Shown here one piece after another: positions 17,632-26,413 of a stretch of 64,000 nt of DNA. This DNA comes from Acetobacterium sp. KB-1. Lineage in GTDB: Bacteria; Bacillota; Clostridia; Eubacteriales; Eubacteriaceae. Both the position numbers and the translations under genes were made by a program. The first letter of the stretch is position 1. Each line of letters begins with the position of its first letter. Under the pieces are notes generated by a model. The model made no database searches, had not been told where the DNA came from, and was given only the letters and a program-made list of their open reading frames with translations. The stretch spans positions 3,296,416 through 3,360,415 of the forward strand of contig NZ_CP030040.1 in the NCBI RefSeq assembly GCF_003260995.1, written 5' to 3'.

Positions 17632-17959
17632 GTTTTTGTCCTCCATTTTGAAAAAGCTGATTAACCGCATTTTCCAGCTCTTTCCAATTTGCAAAAAAAG
17701 ATGTCAGGGCAATTTCTCCTTCAGAAGAAATTTGAAAATACTTTCGCTTTGGTCCCAGAGAAGATGCCCGGTATTGGGTTGTTACCAGTCCGTTCTTTTC
17801 CAATCTTAACAACAGGGGATAGATCGTTCCTTCAGAAATGTCCTGAAAGCCATATTCTTGGAGGGCTTGAGAAATCTCGTAGCCATAAGTTTCTTGATAA
17901 CTGATCACTTTGAGAATGCAACCCTCTAGGGTACCCTTAAGCATTTGCGATGGGATCAT
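17624..17959 (-). CDS. PadR-family transcriptional regulator
   Basis: A 111-residue regulator with the PadR winged helix: LKGTLEGCILKVISYQETYGYEI, then ISEGTIYPLLLRLEKNGLV and the wing GPKRKYFQISSEG. The short C-terminal helix serves dimerisation. ATG 17959 and a second ATG five codons later are both possible starts. A 14-base inverted repeat lies 24 bp upstream and is a likely autoregulatory operator. The next gene overlaps it, so the pair is co-transcribed. Confidence 0.88.
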   Translation of the reverse strand: MIPSQMLKGTLEGCILKVISYQETYGYEISQALQEYGFQDISEGTIYPLLLRLEKNGLVTTQYRASSLGPKRKYFQISSEGEIALTSFFANWKELENAVNQLFQNGGQKHE

Positions 17960-17982
17960 ACCGGTTCCCCCCCCTTTCGATG

Positions 17983-18027
17983 CTATTATGCATTACAAGT
18001 TACTATCTACATGGTAATACATAATAG
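17983..18027. promoter_or_regulatory. Inverted-repeat operator upstream of padR
   Basis: CTATTATGCATTAC (17983-17996) and GTAATACATAATAG (18014-18027) are complementary at 13 of 14 positions with a 17-base spacer. Position just upstream of padR suits autoregulation. Confidence 0.6.
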
Positions 18028-18191
18028 CTGAATTGTCAAGAAAGAATACAGTTTGAAAATGAGATGTTCGATAGATAGCGGCTGGAGAGTAGAATTTCTA
18101 CTCAGCTGTGAAAATATTTATAAAATCATTGGAAAATGAAGTATAATGACAATAGTGAAGTTGTAGCATCAAAGACGGAGGTGTCGTATTA

Positions 18192-18521
18192 ATGGGTTTA
18201 TTCAATATAGGTAGTCTGGTATTAGGGTTGGTGGCTTGGGTTCTGCCGATTATTAACCTATTGAAATATAGAAATAAGACTCAAAATAGTTGGCCGATGC
18301 GCTCTATTTTGAGTCTTAGTGCTTGTGGGATTGCGATTTATTTTCAGGTGATTTACAATCATTATTTGGTTAAGATTGAGGATTGGTCGGCGTTAATGGA
18401 TACCGCTGGCGCTGTAAATTTTGTAGCCGGAGTGCTACTTGTGGTAACGATTTTATTAAATGGGATTACTTTAGTAATGTATACTAAAGATCGAGGTAAA
18501 AAAACTAAAAAGGTCTTATAA
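18192..18521 (+). CDS. Small membrane protein of unknown function
   Basis: A 109-residue protein with three or four hydrophobic segments (near 5-25, 40-57, 72-100) and a basic tail ending KDRGKKTKKVL. Start ATG 18192 has GGAGGTG 10 bases upstream; a TATAAT box at 18142 may belong to its promoter. It overlaps the convergent flavin-type gene by 6 bp. I do not recognise a named family. The topology, with short loops and a positive end, suggests an inner membrane protein with the C-terminus in the cytoplasm. Confidence 0.6.
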   Translation: MGLFNIGSLVLGLVAWVLPIINLLKYRNKTQNSWPMRSILSLSACGIAIYFQVIYNHYLVKIEDWSALMDTAGAVNFVAGVLLVVTILLNGITLVMYTKDRGKKTKKVL

Positions 18522-18947
18522 ACTCCCCTTGTAGGAATCGACTGGTCCATCTAAAAGTAAAAATGACTTTAATTTTATAGCAAAGACAACAGCGTCTGGA
18601 TGATTGAAAATTTCTGTTAGTTCCCCATGATCCTTGACTAAATTCGCCTTGATATTTTGGGCTTCAGAATTTGCCAGGGGTTGGAATAATCCTTCAAAAG
18701 TAATCGAGATGATCTTTTCTGTAGCGGAAGTGCCGAGTTTCTGACGGGTATCAACTAAGACACTAACCCGGGGATTAGTCAGAAGATTCTGATACTTCCG
18801 GGATTCCCGGGTGGAAACTAGATAAAGAACACTAAGATCCTCCATCAGGAGATAGGTCATCAATGAGCAATAGGGTTTTCCATCTGCTTCAGTACATAAA
18901 ACACAAAGAGAGTTTTCGTGGAGAATACTTTTTAGTTTTGCTAACAT
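18516..18947 (-). CDS. Pyridoxamine 5'-phosphate oxidase family protein
   Basis: A 143-residue protein of the FMN-binding split-barrel group. The order LCVLCTEADGKPYCSLMTYL, then LYLVSTRESRKYQNLLTNPRVSVLVDTR, then FEGLFQPLANSEAQ is typical for small members of this family. Most act on flavin, F420 or heme and few are true PNP oxidases, so the substrate is unknown. ATG 18947 has an AAGGCGC-like site. The start of an IS3-family element lies about 60 bp upstream. Confidence 0.78.
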   Translation of the reverse strand: MLAKLKSILHENSLCVLCTEADGKPYCSLMTYLLMEDLSVLYLVSTRESRKYQNLLTNPRVSVLVDTRQKLGTSATEKIISITFEGLFQPLANSEAQNIKANLVKDHGELTEIFNHPDAVVFAIKLKSFLLLDGPVDSYKGSL

Positions 18948-19062
18948 TTTAGCGCCTTTCTTCAGCTCGAAGGAAGTAACAGGTAACTGGATAGGCTATA
19001 CTTAACTGGACAGATTTACTAAGGTCATATAAACTAAATCCATAAAATGAAGGAGAACCAAT

Positions 19063-19347
19063 ATGACCAGAAGAGAACGCCGAATTTTTACAGATGAATT
19101 TAAAAATCAGGTCGTCCAATTATATTTAAACGGAAAACCCAGACATGAAATTATTAAGGAGTATGAATTGTCAGCTTCAGCCTTTGATCGTTGGGTGAAA
19201 CAGCATCAAAACTCCGGATCATTTAAAGAAAAAGACAACCGCAGTGATGAAGAAAACGAGTTAATCAAATTGCGCAAAGAAGTCCAACAATTAAAAATGG
19301 AAAACGACATCCTAAAGCAAGCAGCGCTGATCATAGGACGAAAGTAG
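19063..19347 (+). CDS. IS3-family transposase OrfA
   Basis: A 94-residue protein with an N-terminal helix-turn-helix (FTDEFKNQVVQLYLNGKP, then EIIKEYELSASAFDRWVKQH) and a C-terminal leucine-zipper-like helix (ELIKLRKEVQQLKMENDIL). It ends IIGRK and stop, with the orfB frame already open in the -1 phase upstream of that stop. In IS3 elements a ribosomal -1 frameshift here yields the full OrfAB transposase. Confidence 0.85.
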   Translation: MTRRERRIFTDEFKNQVVQLYLNGKPRHEIIKEYELSASAFDRWVKQHQNSGSFKEKDNRSDEENELIKLRKEVQQLKMENDILKQAALIIGRK

Positions 19348-19388
19348 AAGTCATCCAAGCGAATCAAGACAGATACTCGGTATCAGCA

Positions 19389-20189
19389 ATGTGTAAAGTC
19401 CTAAAAATAACACGAAGCACCTATTATTATGAGTCTAAAACCCGAAAATCAGAAGATGAAAAAAAACTGAAACAGGATATTACCGACATTTTCAAGGCTA
19501 GCAGGCGTAATTATGGCACGCGTAAAATCAAAAAAGAACTGGAAAAGAAAAAACAGATTGTATCACGCCGACGGATTGGCCGAATAATGAAAGAACTGGG
19601 CCTGGTATCGACCTATACAATCGCTCAATTCAAAGTTCATAAAACACCGGTAAACAATGATAAAATCCAAAACGAAGTTAATCGCCAGTTTGATGACAGA
19701 GAGCAGCTGGAAGTAGTTGTCAGTGATCTTACCTATGTTCGTGTTGCCGGAAAATGGAATTATGTATGTATTCTTCTGGATTTATACAATCGCGAAATTA
19801 TTGGTTACAGCGCAGGCGCGCAAAAAGATGCCATGCTTGTTTATCAGGCTTTTGCAACGGTCAAATACAGACTGGATAAGATATCAATCTTCCATACGGA
19901 TCGTGGAAATGAATTTAAAAACAATATTATTGATGGGATCATCGATACGTTTAATATCAGACGTTCATTGAGTCAAAAAGGTTGTCCGTATGACAATGCC
20001 GTTGCTGAAGCTACCTTTAAAGTTTTTAAAACTGAATTTGTGTATCCGAATACGTTTGACTCCCTGGAACAGCTAAAACTGGAATTGTTTGATTATATTC
20101 ATTGGTATAATCACATCCGAATTCATTCGTCTCTTGATTATATGACGCCGATTGAATTCAAAACAGCAGACCTTAAAAAAGTTGTCTGA
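19389..20189 (+). CDS. IS3-family transposase OrfB (DDE integrase core)
   Basis: A 266-residue catalytic part. The N-terminal HTH_21 region (RRNYGTRKIKKELEKK) precedes the rve integrase core with the acidic triad: D in VVSDLTYVRV, D in FHTDRGNEF and E in DNAVAEATFK. The C-terminal HWYNHIRIHSSLDYMTP motif is typical for IS3. The frame is open upstream of ATG 19389 to before the orfA stop (TKVEVIQANQDRYSVSA), so the true product is probably a frameshift fusion. All key residues are intact, so the element may be active. Confidence 0.85.
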   Translation: MCKVLKITRSTYYYESKTRKSEDEKKLKQDITDIFKASRRNYGTRKIKKELEKKKQIVSRRRIGRIMKELGLVSTYTIAQFKVHKTPVNNDKIQNEVNRQFDDREQLEVVVSDLTYVRVAGKWNYVCILLDLYNREIIGYSAGAQKDAMLVYQAFATVKYRLDKISIFHTDRGNEFKNNIIDGIIDTFNIRRSLSQKGCPYDNAVAEATFKVFKTEFVYPNTFDSLEQLKLELFDYIHWYNHIRIHSSLDYMTPIEFKTADLKKVV

Positions 20190-20584
20190 AAAAGTGTTGA
20201 CAATCCAAACCCTTCCTTTTAACTGATTAAACAAATTTCAACTAGTTGATTAAAATGTTTGGGAAACTCAACCTTACATCTTATTATATCAGATATCGGA
20301 CGCATTTTTCTGTCGAATTCTGTTATTTATAAGGTTAATACGAAAATGCTATTATTTTCTCGTTCACGGTGCACTAGGAGATGGCGGTTTCCAATTTTTA
20401 GCTGCTTTCTCATGGAGAACAACACCTGATGATTGACGTTGGTGCCCGAAAGCTTGTGTTAACAGTCTGAGGGCAGTTAATCATCCGTTTGGTAATGGTG
20501 TCGACTACACAGATTAATTCTTGCCAAAACTGACTGAACTCACGGAAATACAACTTTTTCATACTATTTTAAAGGTGAGGGAAA

Positions 20585-20668
20585 GTGAAACGCTATATTA
20601 ACGACTTCAAAAGTGTCACTCAGGATCACACTGAGGAAGAGAAACTAACCCCCGCAAATCAACCCTGA
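20585..20668 (+). CDS. Possible small protein of 27 residues
   Basis: GTG 20585 is preceded by AGGTGAGGG. The frame gives MKRYINDFKSVTQDHTEEEK and a short end, then stops 2 bp before a strong terminator. It is highly charged, with no signal peptide or membrane part. The placement of ribosome site, frame and terminator favours a real short gene or the tail of a lost larger one. No family recognised. Confidence 0.35.
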   Translation: MKRYINDFKSVTQDHTEEEKLTPANQP

Positions 20669-20669
20669 G

Positions 20670-20701
20670 AATCAACCTTTCGGTTGATTTTCTTTTTTTT
20701 G
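20670..20701 (+). terminator. Rho-independent terminator
   Basis: AATCAACC and GGTTGATT pair around TTTC, followed by TTCTTTTTTTTG. It insulates the ABC-2 operon from upstream transcripts. Confidence 0.8.
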
Positions 20702-20750
20702 TTTTCCGATAGAATAAAGACAAGAACATGACAGGAAAGGAAAAAAAGAA

Positions 20751-21689
20751 ATGAACGCGATTGTATCCGTAAATAAACTAAAAAAAAGCTATGATCAAAA
20801 GCAGGTTGTCAAGGAGATATCATTTGAAGTCCAAAAGGGGGAGATTCTGTGTCTGCTGGGGCCCAATGGGGCCGGGAAAAGCACAATCATCAACATACTA
20901 TGCGGTATTTTGGGCCATGATGGTGGCGAGATGTGCTACCAGGGGAAAAACATTAGCGGTTGTCTGAACCAATTCAAGCGAAATCTGGGGGTCGTGCCCC
21001 AGGATCTGGCTATTTATGAGGATCTCAGTGCCGAGCAGAATGTTCGCTTTTTTGCATCCCTTTATGGCTTAAAAGGTCGTGAGCTTGACGAAAAGATCAC
21101 TAAAGCGTTGGATTTTTCGGGTCTGCTGGAAAGCCGAAAAGACAAGGCCAAAACTTTTTCCGGCGGGATGAAACGGCGGCTGAATATTGCCTGTGCCATC
21201 GCCCATGAGCCGGAGCTGTTGATCATGGACGAGCCGACAGTAGGAATTGATCCCCAGTCCCGGAATCATATCCTCAGCTCCATCAAAAAGTTGAGTCAGC
21301 ATGGGATGACCATTCTCTATACTACCCATTATATGGAAGAGGTCGAAGAAATCTCCACCCGAATTCTGATTATGGACAGTGGCACGATCATTGCCGAAGG
21401 CACCAAGGAAAGTCTGAAAGAGGATATCTTTGATGAACGGCAGTTTATTATGGAAATTGAAGAAGACCATGACTTGAATGTGGATGAATTCTATAAAATT
21501 GAAGGCATCAAGAAAGTCGAAAAACAGGCTCAAACGTTAACCATTACGACCCTGAAGAACATTGAAAACCTGGATAAGATCATTGCGCTGGTGATCACCA
21601 GCAAGACAAAAATCCGCAATCTGTTCTGCCGAACCGCCAGTCTGGAAAATGTCTTTCTCCGTTTAACCGGAAAAAGTCTAAGAGATTAG
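20751..21689 (+). CDS. ABC transporter ATP-binding protein (ABC-2/drug or Na+ efflux type)
   Basis: A 312-residue ATPase. Walker A GPNGAGKST is near residue 40, the Q-loop VVPQDLAIYEDLS near 83, signature FSGGMKRRL near 138, Walker B LLIMDEPTVGIDPQ near 158 and the switch histidine in YTTHYMEE. The C-terminal 90 residues are the accessory domain common to DrrA/CcmA-type ATPases. It starts at ATG 20751 with GGAAAGGAAAAAAAG upstream and is 12 bp from the first permease gene. Together the three genes form one exporter; substrate unknown. Confidence 0.9.
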   Translation: MNAIVSVNKLKKSYDQKQVVKEISFEVQKGEILCLLGPNGAGKSTIINILCGILGHDGGEMCYQGKNISGCLNQFKRNLGVVPQDLAIYEDLSAEQNVRFFASLYGLKGRELDEKITKALDFSGLLESRKDKAKTFSGGMKRRLNIACAIAHEPELLIMDEPTVGIDPQSRNHILSSIKKLSQHGMTILYTTHYMEEVEEISTRILIMDSGTIIAEGTKESLKEDIFDERQFIMEIEEDHDLNVDEFYKIEGIKKVEKQAQTLTITTLKNIENLDKIIALVITSKTKIRNLFCRTASLENVFLRLTGKSLRD

Positions 21690-21701
21690 GGGGTAAAAAT
21701 A

Positions 21702-22457
21702 ATGACTGCGATCAATTTAAGAAACCTTTATTTAATCAGCCGGGAAGATTTCAAAAACCTGTTTAAAAATCCGATGTGGCTTTTTTACAATCTGGCTTTT
21801 CCATTTTTACTGATTGTCGTGTTGGGCTTCCTGCAAAAAGACAGCTACGGCGGGGCGGTGAGCGCCTTTGATTACTATGGTATTACCCTGATGATCTATA
21901 CGGTTATTTCCAGCGGGATGACCTCGGCCAATGCCTTTATGGAAGTGACGATCCGCAAACCCAACATGCGGATTATTTACGCTCCGGGAAATGAACGATT
22001 GATCTACCTGTCCAAGATCTTTTCATCATTTTTATTCTGTTTGCTTTGTCATCTTGCGGTTGCGGTATTGACGTTTACGATTTTTAAGATCCAGGTGGAT
22101 GCCGTTCCCCAATTGTTAATTCTTTTGGTTTTGACGGAGCTCTTCTCGGTGAGTCTGGGCGTGATGTTTTGCTGTATTTTTAAAACCGAAGCCACAGCAA
22201 ATCAGATCCTCAGTATTGTTATCAATATCTTTGCCATTCTGGGAGGGCTTTTATTTCCCATGGATGGCTACGGAGCGGTGGTGCGAAGTCTTTCTTATCT
22301 GTCACCAGCTAAGTGGTTGGCCAATACCAGTTTTGCGATGATCTATGATCACAATTATGCCTGGTTCTATCCCACGGTAATGGGGCTGGTTGTGGCCACC
22401 ATTGTCGTTTTCACTATTTGTGCAAAAACATTCAGAAAAGAGGATTGCATATGCTAG
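21702..22457 (+). CDS. ABC-2 type permease (first)
   Basis: A 251-residue integral membrane protein with six hydrophobic segments, belonging to the ABC-2 permease type used by DrrB-like exporters. It has the N-terminal ISREDFKNLFKNPMWLFYN entry and the conserved FPMDGYGAVVRSLSYLSPAKW segment near 180-200. It partners with the upstream ATPase and overlaps the second permease by 7 bp, which suggests translational coupling. Confidence 0.85.
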   Translation: MTAINLRNLYLISREDFKNLFKNPMWLFYNLAFPFLLIVVLGFLQKDSYGGAVSAFDYYGITLMIYTVISSGMTSANAFMEVTIRKPNMRIIYAPGNERLIYLSKIFSSFLFCLLCHLAVAVLTFTIFKIQVDAVPQLLILLVLTELFSVSLGVMFCCIFKTEATANQILSIVINIFAILGGLLFPMDGYGAVVRSLSYLSPAKWLANTSFAMIYDHNYAWFYPTVMGLVVATIVVFTICAKTFRKEDCIC

Positions 22458-23440
22458 CAGTATTTAAAAACAATTGTAACCGACTCTGGGAAGAAAAAAT
22501 GTATCTGGTGATCTCGTTGATTTTAATGATCGCGGCCATATCAGCCGCGATTCTGCTGACAACCCGCATCGAAACAAAGGGTAATATCGCCCTGGTGGTA
22601 CCCAATCAGCAGGTATTATCGGAGCACGAGTCGGCCTTGATGGCGAACCCTTATTTTAATGTGACGGTTCTGGACGTGGCACCGACAACTTCAGCATTGG
22701 TGCAAAGTCGCTATGATGCCGTCATTACGATCACAGCAGATGGCACCGATGCGATCACCACCATCAAAAATCCGGCTTTCAAAACGATGGTTGAAACAGC
22801 GCTTGCGAACCCGACTGGTTTTGTCCCGGACACCAGTCAGGCCCGACAGACCGGAACCAATATTCTGGGTTTTATGATGATGTTTCTGCTCATTCAGGGA
22901 GTGCTCTATGCCCGGTTTTTTGCCGAGGACAAGGAAAAGCATCTTATCAGGCGCATTGCCATGTCGCCAATTCCGTTTATTCACTATATCCTCGGGCAGG
23001 GGATGTTCATCTTTTTCATGATTGCCGTACCCAGTTTTCTGGTTTTGGGGGCAGCAGCCCTGATCGGGATCGAGATAGGTTTTTCACTGCCACTTTATGC
23101 CGGGCTCATTGGCATTCTGGCATTGCTTTCCACGGCCTTTGCGCTATTTCTGAATTCCTTCTTTGATGTCGCCGATACCGCCAACATGTTGGGCTCCGCC
23201 ATCATCATCCTGACTTCCATCCTGGCCGGTTCTTTTTATTCGCTGTCAAAAGAGGCCACCTTGTTTGACAAATTGCTGCACCTGCTACCACAAAAAGACT
23301 TTATCAATTTTGTCAATGCGCTGGAAAAAAGCGACCTCAGTCAGAGCACCTATTACCAACTGGTTTATGTGGTGGTTTTATCGGGAGTCTTTCTGGCCAT
23401 TGCCATAGTCAACACCCGCAAAGATTATCGTTACAGTTAA
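22451..23440 (+). CDS. ABC-2 type permease (second)
   Basis: A 329-residue membrane protein. After a first membrane helix (residues 20-40) there is an extracytoplasmic domain of about 110 residues, followed by five helices in the C-terminal half; this is the NatB/YhgE-like layout of larger ABC-2 permeases. ATG 22451 lies inside the end of the preceding gene (ATATGCTAG) and has AGAGGATT before it. It is the last gene of the exporter unit, which is followed by a regulator gene of the MalT type. Confidence 0.83.
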   Translation: MLAVFKNNCNRLWEEKMYLVISLILMIAAISAAILLTTRIETKGNIALVVPNQQVLSEHESALMANPYFNVTVLDVAPTTSALVQSRYDAVITITADGTDAITTIKNPAFKTMVETALANPTGFVPDTSQARQTGTNILGFMMMFLLIQGVLYARFFAEDKEKHLIRRIAMSPIPFIHYILGQGMFIFFMIAVPSFLVLGAAALIGIEIGFSLPLYAGLIGILALLSTAFALFLNSFFDVADTANMLGSAIIILTSILAGSFYSLSKEATLFDKLLHLLPQKDFINFVNALEKSDLSQSTYYQLVYVVVLSGVFLAIAIVNTRKDYRYS

Positions 23441-23693
23441 TCGGTAGCTCTGAAGCGGTCTTGACGGTGGGGTTATTAAAAAGTAAAATGATATATAAGT
23501 TGAATTAACATTTATGTAGGGGCGATTATTAACGACCAAGGGGTCAGACCCTCGTCCGCACAGTGCACAATTTCCAGTTCAATTTGCAAAATTCTTTAAT
23601 CAAACATAGAGCAAGTGATAAATTGCGCGATTATATGGAAAGAAAAAATGCTTTTGAACTAGCAAGCAAATGACACCATGGAGGTGAAACCCA
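23441..23693 (+). promoter_or_regulatory. Region upstream of the LuxR regulator, with a candidate promoter
   Basis: TTGACG (23461-23466) and TAAAAT (23484-23489) are 17 bases apart, about 200 bp before the regulator gene. No terminator for the ABC-2 operon is visible, so read-through into the regulator is possible. Confidence 0.4.
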
Positions 23694-26279
23694 TTGGATT
23701 ATGCCCAGCCGTTTAGTTCCATCAAACATAAAATGCCGGCACCACGAAAGAATTATCTGATCAGAGTTCAGTTGTTCAGGCAACTCGAACAGTTGTCCGA
23801 TTACCAGGTGGCCATTGTCAAAGCCGGAGCCGGCTGCGGGAAAACCACCCTGTTGTCAAGCTTTGCTATTGAACGGGAAATTAAAAACCTGAAGTGGGTC
23901 ACGTTGGATGAACATGCCAATCAGGTCTTTGTATTCTGGAATTATCTGATTAATGCTCTCAGCGACTTGATGGATGAACAAACCGATTGCCAGAATCTCC
24001 TTGACAGCAATATGCAAAAGGAGATGCTTTATCAGATAATCCCATATTTTCTGAGTCGCTTGAAGACCGATGAAGAAATTGTGCTGGTGCTGGATGAGTT
24101 TCAAATCGTGGCGGATCATTTTTTAGTATCTACCATTGACTATTTCATTGAAAATATGCCGGATCAGCTGCATCTGGTGTTGCTGACCCGAGAAATGCCA
24201 CCCCTTTATCTGGGCCAACTGGCGATTGAGAACAAGCTGTTGTTGATCGAAGAGGACGATATCCGTCTCACTGAAAAAGAAAGTCGAGACTTTCTGGTGG
24301 AGACCTTACAACTTAAAAAAGATGAAGATACGATTTCTGCAATGATTCAACTCTCCGAAGGGTGGATCGGCGGCCTGCAATTGCTGGCCATTTCTGAAAA
24401 ATATGGAAGCTTTCCCACCATCGGGAGTATGAAACTGTCGGATCGGGTTTTAAATGAATATATAACCAAAGAGATTTTTGGTTATTTGTCTGAAGATCAA
24501 CAACAATTTCTTGTCAAAACCGCGATACTCCGCTATTTCAATGGCAACATCTGCAAACTGTACCTGCCGCAAACCTCATTTATCCCGATGATGGAAGCCA
24601 TCCTGGGGAAAAATCTTTTTGTTATCAATATTGACGAAGTTGCCGGGATCTATCGTTATCACGCCATTCTGGCGGAATACCTGAAAAGCTTGTTTGAAAA
24701 ACAGGCGGAGGCCACTAAGTACGAACTCCATCAATTGGCCGCAACTATTTATGAAAATCTCGGGGATCATGAAGAATGCCTCCATCATCTGTTTGAAATC
24801 AAAGCCTATGAAAAGATCATGGCTTTGATTCTCAAAATGCCGCAGACCGCCTTGACTTTCTCTTATCTGATGAAGGTGCCGATGGCGGAAATTGGCAAAA
24901 ATCCGGATTTTGCCTATCAGTATTTTTTCTATTATTATGCCAGTGTGGACGAAGAAGCCTGCAAAGAGATTTACACTTTTATTAAAACAAATCTGAAAAC
25001 CGAGAAGTCTTTTGCGGCCTTCCGGCGATCCAATCTCTTTTACAGCAGTGAGTGGGATTTCCGGGCCGCTGAAATTTTGTCCCTGGAAGAGATCAGGAAG
25101 CTGCCGCTTAATCCGATTACGATTGCTTTTCTGCTGATTAAAGAAGCTTATTTTCTGTATGCCAATTCCCAGTTTCACGAGGCCATTGTCTACCTGGAGG
25201 TGGCCGAAGAAGTTTATCAGAAAACCGGCAACATCTATATCGGTTTTTTTGTGCGTACGGAAAAGGCACAGATCTATGAAGACCTGGGAGAGTTTAATCG
25301 TTGTCAGGAGCTTTATCGGGAAGTTGAAAAAATGATCGGCCAGGTAAAATCCTTGTGCTGTTCTTACTATATTGGCATTGCCGGGGTTTATATCCGTCAG
25401 TTGGCTCTGGAACAGGCCTTTGAAATGCTGGAAAACACCCGAAAAATGATGGCTAATCTGCCGACCAACATCCTCCGAGCCTATCAGTATACGCTGGCCG
25501 AATATTATTATATCATTGGAGAAGATAATAAGACCGAAAAGTTGCTACTGGCAGTCATTGGTCAGGAAGCCTTTGAAAACAGTTATTTTTCAGCCCGCTT
25601 ATTGCGCTATCCCATCTATCGGGGGCAGCATCCGGAACTGGCCCGAAAGTTTGTCGAAATCTATGAAAACTCCAAGGATTTCGTGGAGAACATGGACTGT
25701 GAGCTGCTTTATATCAGTATTTTGTTTGAACAGGGGAAGCGGGAACAGGCGTTTTGGTTGGTTGAAAACCTGATCGCTAAAGCCCGAAAAATGCAGAATA
25801 AGCTAAAAATTGTGGAGGGAGATTTACTAAAACTGCGACTACTGGTTACGACCAATGGCGATCAGCGGGTTATCCAGAATCTCTTTATTGAGGCGGTCTC
25901 CTATGCCACCGAAAACTGCATCGCTAATCCTTTCTGGTTTGAATACCAATCGGTGATGGCTGTTTTTAAGGAAGGGCAGACAGTATTTAAGAATGAGTTC
26001 TCTAAAGAAGCTTATAGTTTTATCGTCAGGGTGCTGACAGCTGATCCCAAGTGCGGCCTTTCAGAAAAAACGAAAGGCCCAGCAAAAAAGCAGATCGACG
26101 CATTGACTCAGCGGGAAAAAGAAGTGCTGGCGGAACTGGCAGAGGGTTGTACCAATTTACAGATTGCAGAAAAACTGTGTGTATCGCTGGCCACTGTTAA
26201 AACTCATATCAATAATATTTACGGCAAGCTGGAGGTCAATAACCGGGTGGCGGCAGTGAATAAATCAAAAGCGATTTAA
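23694..26279 (+). CDS. MalT-like LuxR-family regulator (STAND ATPase)
   Basis: An 861-residue protein. Its N-terminal ATPase has Walker A KAGAGCGKTT near residue 45 and Walker B IVLVLDEFQ near 130. The middle, residues about 350-780, consists of helical repeats of the TPR/MalT type. The C-terminal LuxR helix-turn-helix has LTQREKEVLAELAEGCTNLQ, IAEKLCVSLATVKTHINN and IYGKLEVNNR. The likely start is TTG 23694, with GGAGGTGA 6 bases upstream; no ATG is as well placed. Such proteins sense a small molecule or partner protein and activate transcription. Its targets are unknown; the upstream ABC-2 exporter is the obvious candidate. Confidence 0.87.
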   Translation: MDYAQPFSSIKHKMPAPRKNYLIRVQLFRQLEQLSDYQVAIVKAGAGCGKTTLLSSFAIEREIKNLKWVTLDEHANQVFVFWNYLINALSDLMDEQTDCQNLLDSNMQKEMLYQIIPYFLSRLKTDEEIVLVLDEFQIVADHFLVSTIDYFIENMPDQLHLVLLTREMPPLYLGQLAIENKLLLIEEDDIRLTEKESRDFLVETLQLKKDEDTISAMIQLSEGWIGGLQLLAISEKYGSFPTIGSMKLSDRVLNEYITKEIFGYLSEDQQQFLVKTAILRYFNGNICKLYLPQTSFIPMMEAILGKNLFVINIDEVAGIYRYHAILAEYLKSLFEKQAEATKYELHQLAATIYENLGDHEECLHHLFEIKAYEKIMALILKMPQTALTFSYLMKVPMAEIGKNPDFAYQYFFYYYASVDEEACKEIYTFIKTNLKTEKSFAAFRRSNLFYSSEWDFRAAEILSLEEIRKLPLNPITIAFLLIKEAYFLYANSQFHEAIVYLEVAEEVYQKTGNIYIGFFVRTEKAQIYEDLGEFNRCQELYREVEKMIGQVKSLCCSYYIGIAGVYIRQLALEQAFEMLENTRKMMANLPTNILRAYQYTLAEYYYIIGEDNKTEKLLLAVIGQEAFENSYFSARLLRYPIYRGQHPELARKFVEIYENSKDFVENMDCELLYISILFEQGKREQAFWLVENLIAKARKMQNKLKIVEGDLLKLRLLVTTNGDQRVIQNLFIEAVSYATENCIANPFWFEYQSVMAVFKEGQTVFKNEFSKEAYSFIVRVLTADPKCGLSEKTKGPAKKQIDALTQREKEVLAELAEGCTNLQIAEKLCVSLATVKTHINNIYGKLEVNNRVAAVNKSKAI

Positions 26280-26309
26280 AACTGCGAATTGATAAAAATT
26301 CGTAGTTTT
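26280..26309 (+). terminator. Terminator of the LuxR regulator gene
   Basis: AACTGCGAATT and AATTCGTAGTT pair with one G-T pair around GATAAA, ending in TTTTAG. It begins directly after the stop codon. The T run is short. Confidence 0.6.
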
Positions 26310-26358
26310 AGAAAGCAGATATCAATAAAGCCCAAATATCAGAAATTAAAAACACCCA

Positions 26359-26387
26359 TTGACTAGTTAGTCATTTTATTGTATAAT
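26359..26387 (+). promoter_or_regulatory. tetR promoter with overlapping operator
   Basis: TTGACT (26359) and TATAAT (26382) have a 17-base spacer. TGACTAGTTAGTCA (26360-26373), a perfect palindrome, covers the -35 box, so binding would block the polymerase. Confidence 0.75.
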
Positions 26388-26413
26388 CGCATCAGCAAGC
26401 TCAGGAGGCAAAA

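Larger units (their letters stand above)
19007..20207 (+). mobile_element. IS3-family insertion sequence
   Basis: Two overlapping-phase genes, orfA and orfB, in a block of about 1.2 kb. The ends are tentative: TGGACAG at the left and ATCCA at the right give the TGGA...TCCA ends, and both sides are flanked by AAC, a 3-bp target duplication of the usual IS3 size. The terminal repeats beyond the first four bases match only poorly, so the boundaries could be off by some bases. Confidence 0.7.
20208..20750. other. Intergenic stretch after the IS3 element
   Basis: About 540 bp. It holds a small possible gene (20585-20668) and a terminator (20670-20701). The rest shows no long frame and may be decayed coding sequence; nothing is recognisable. 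Confidence 0.35.
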
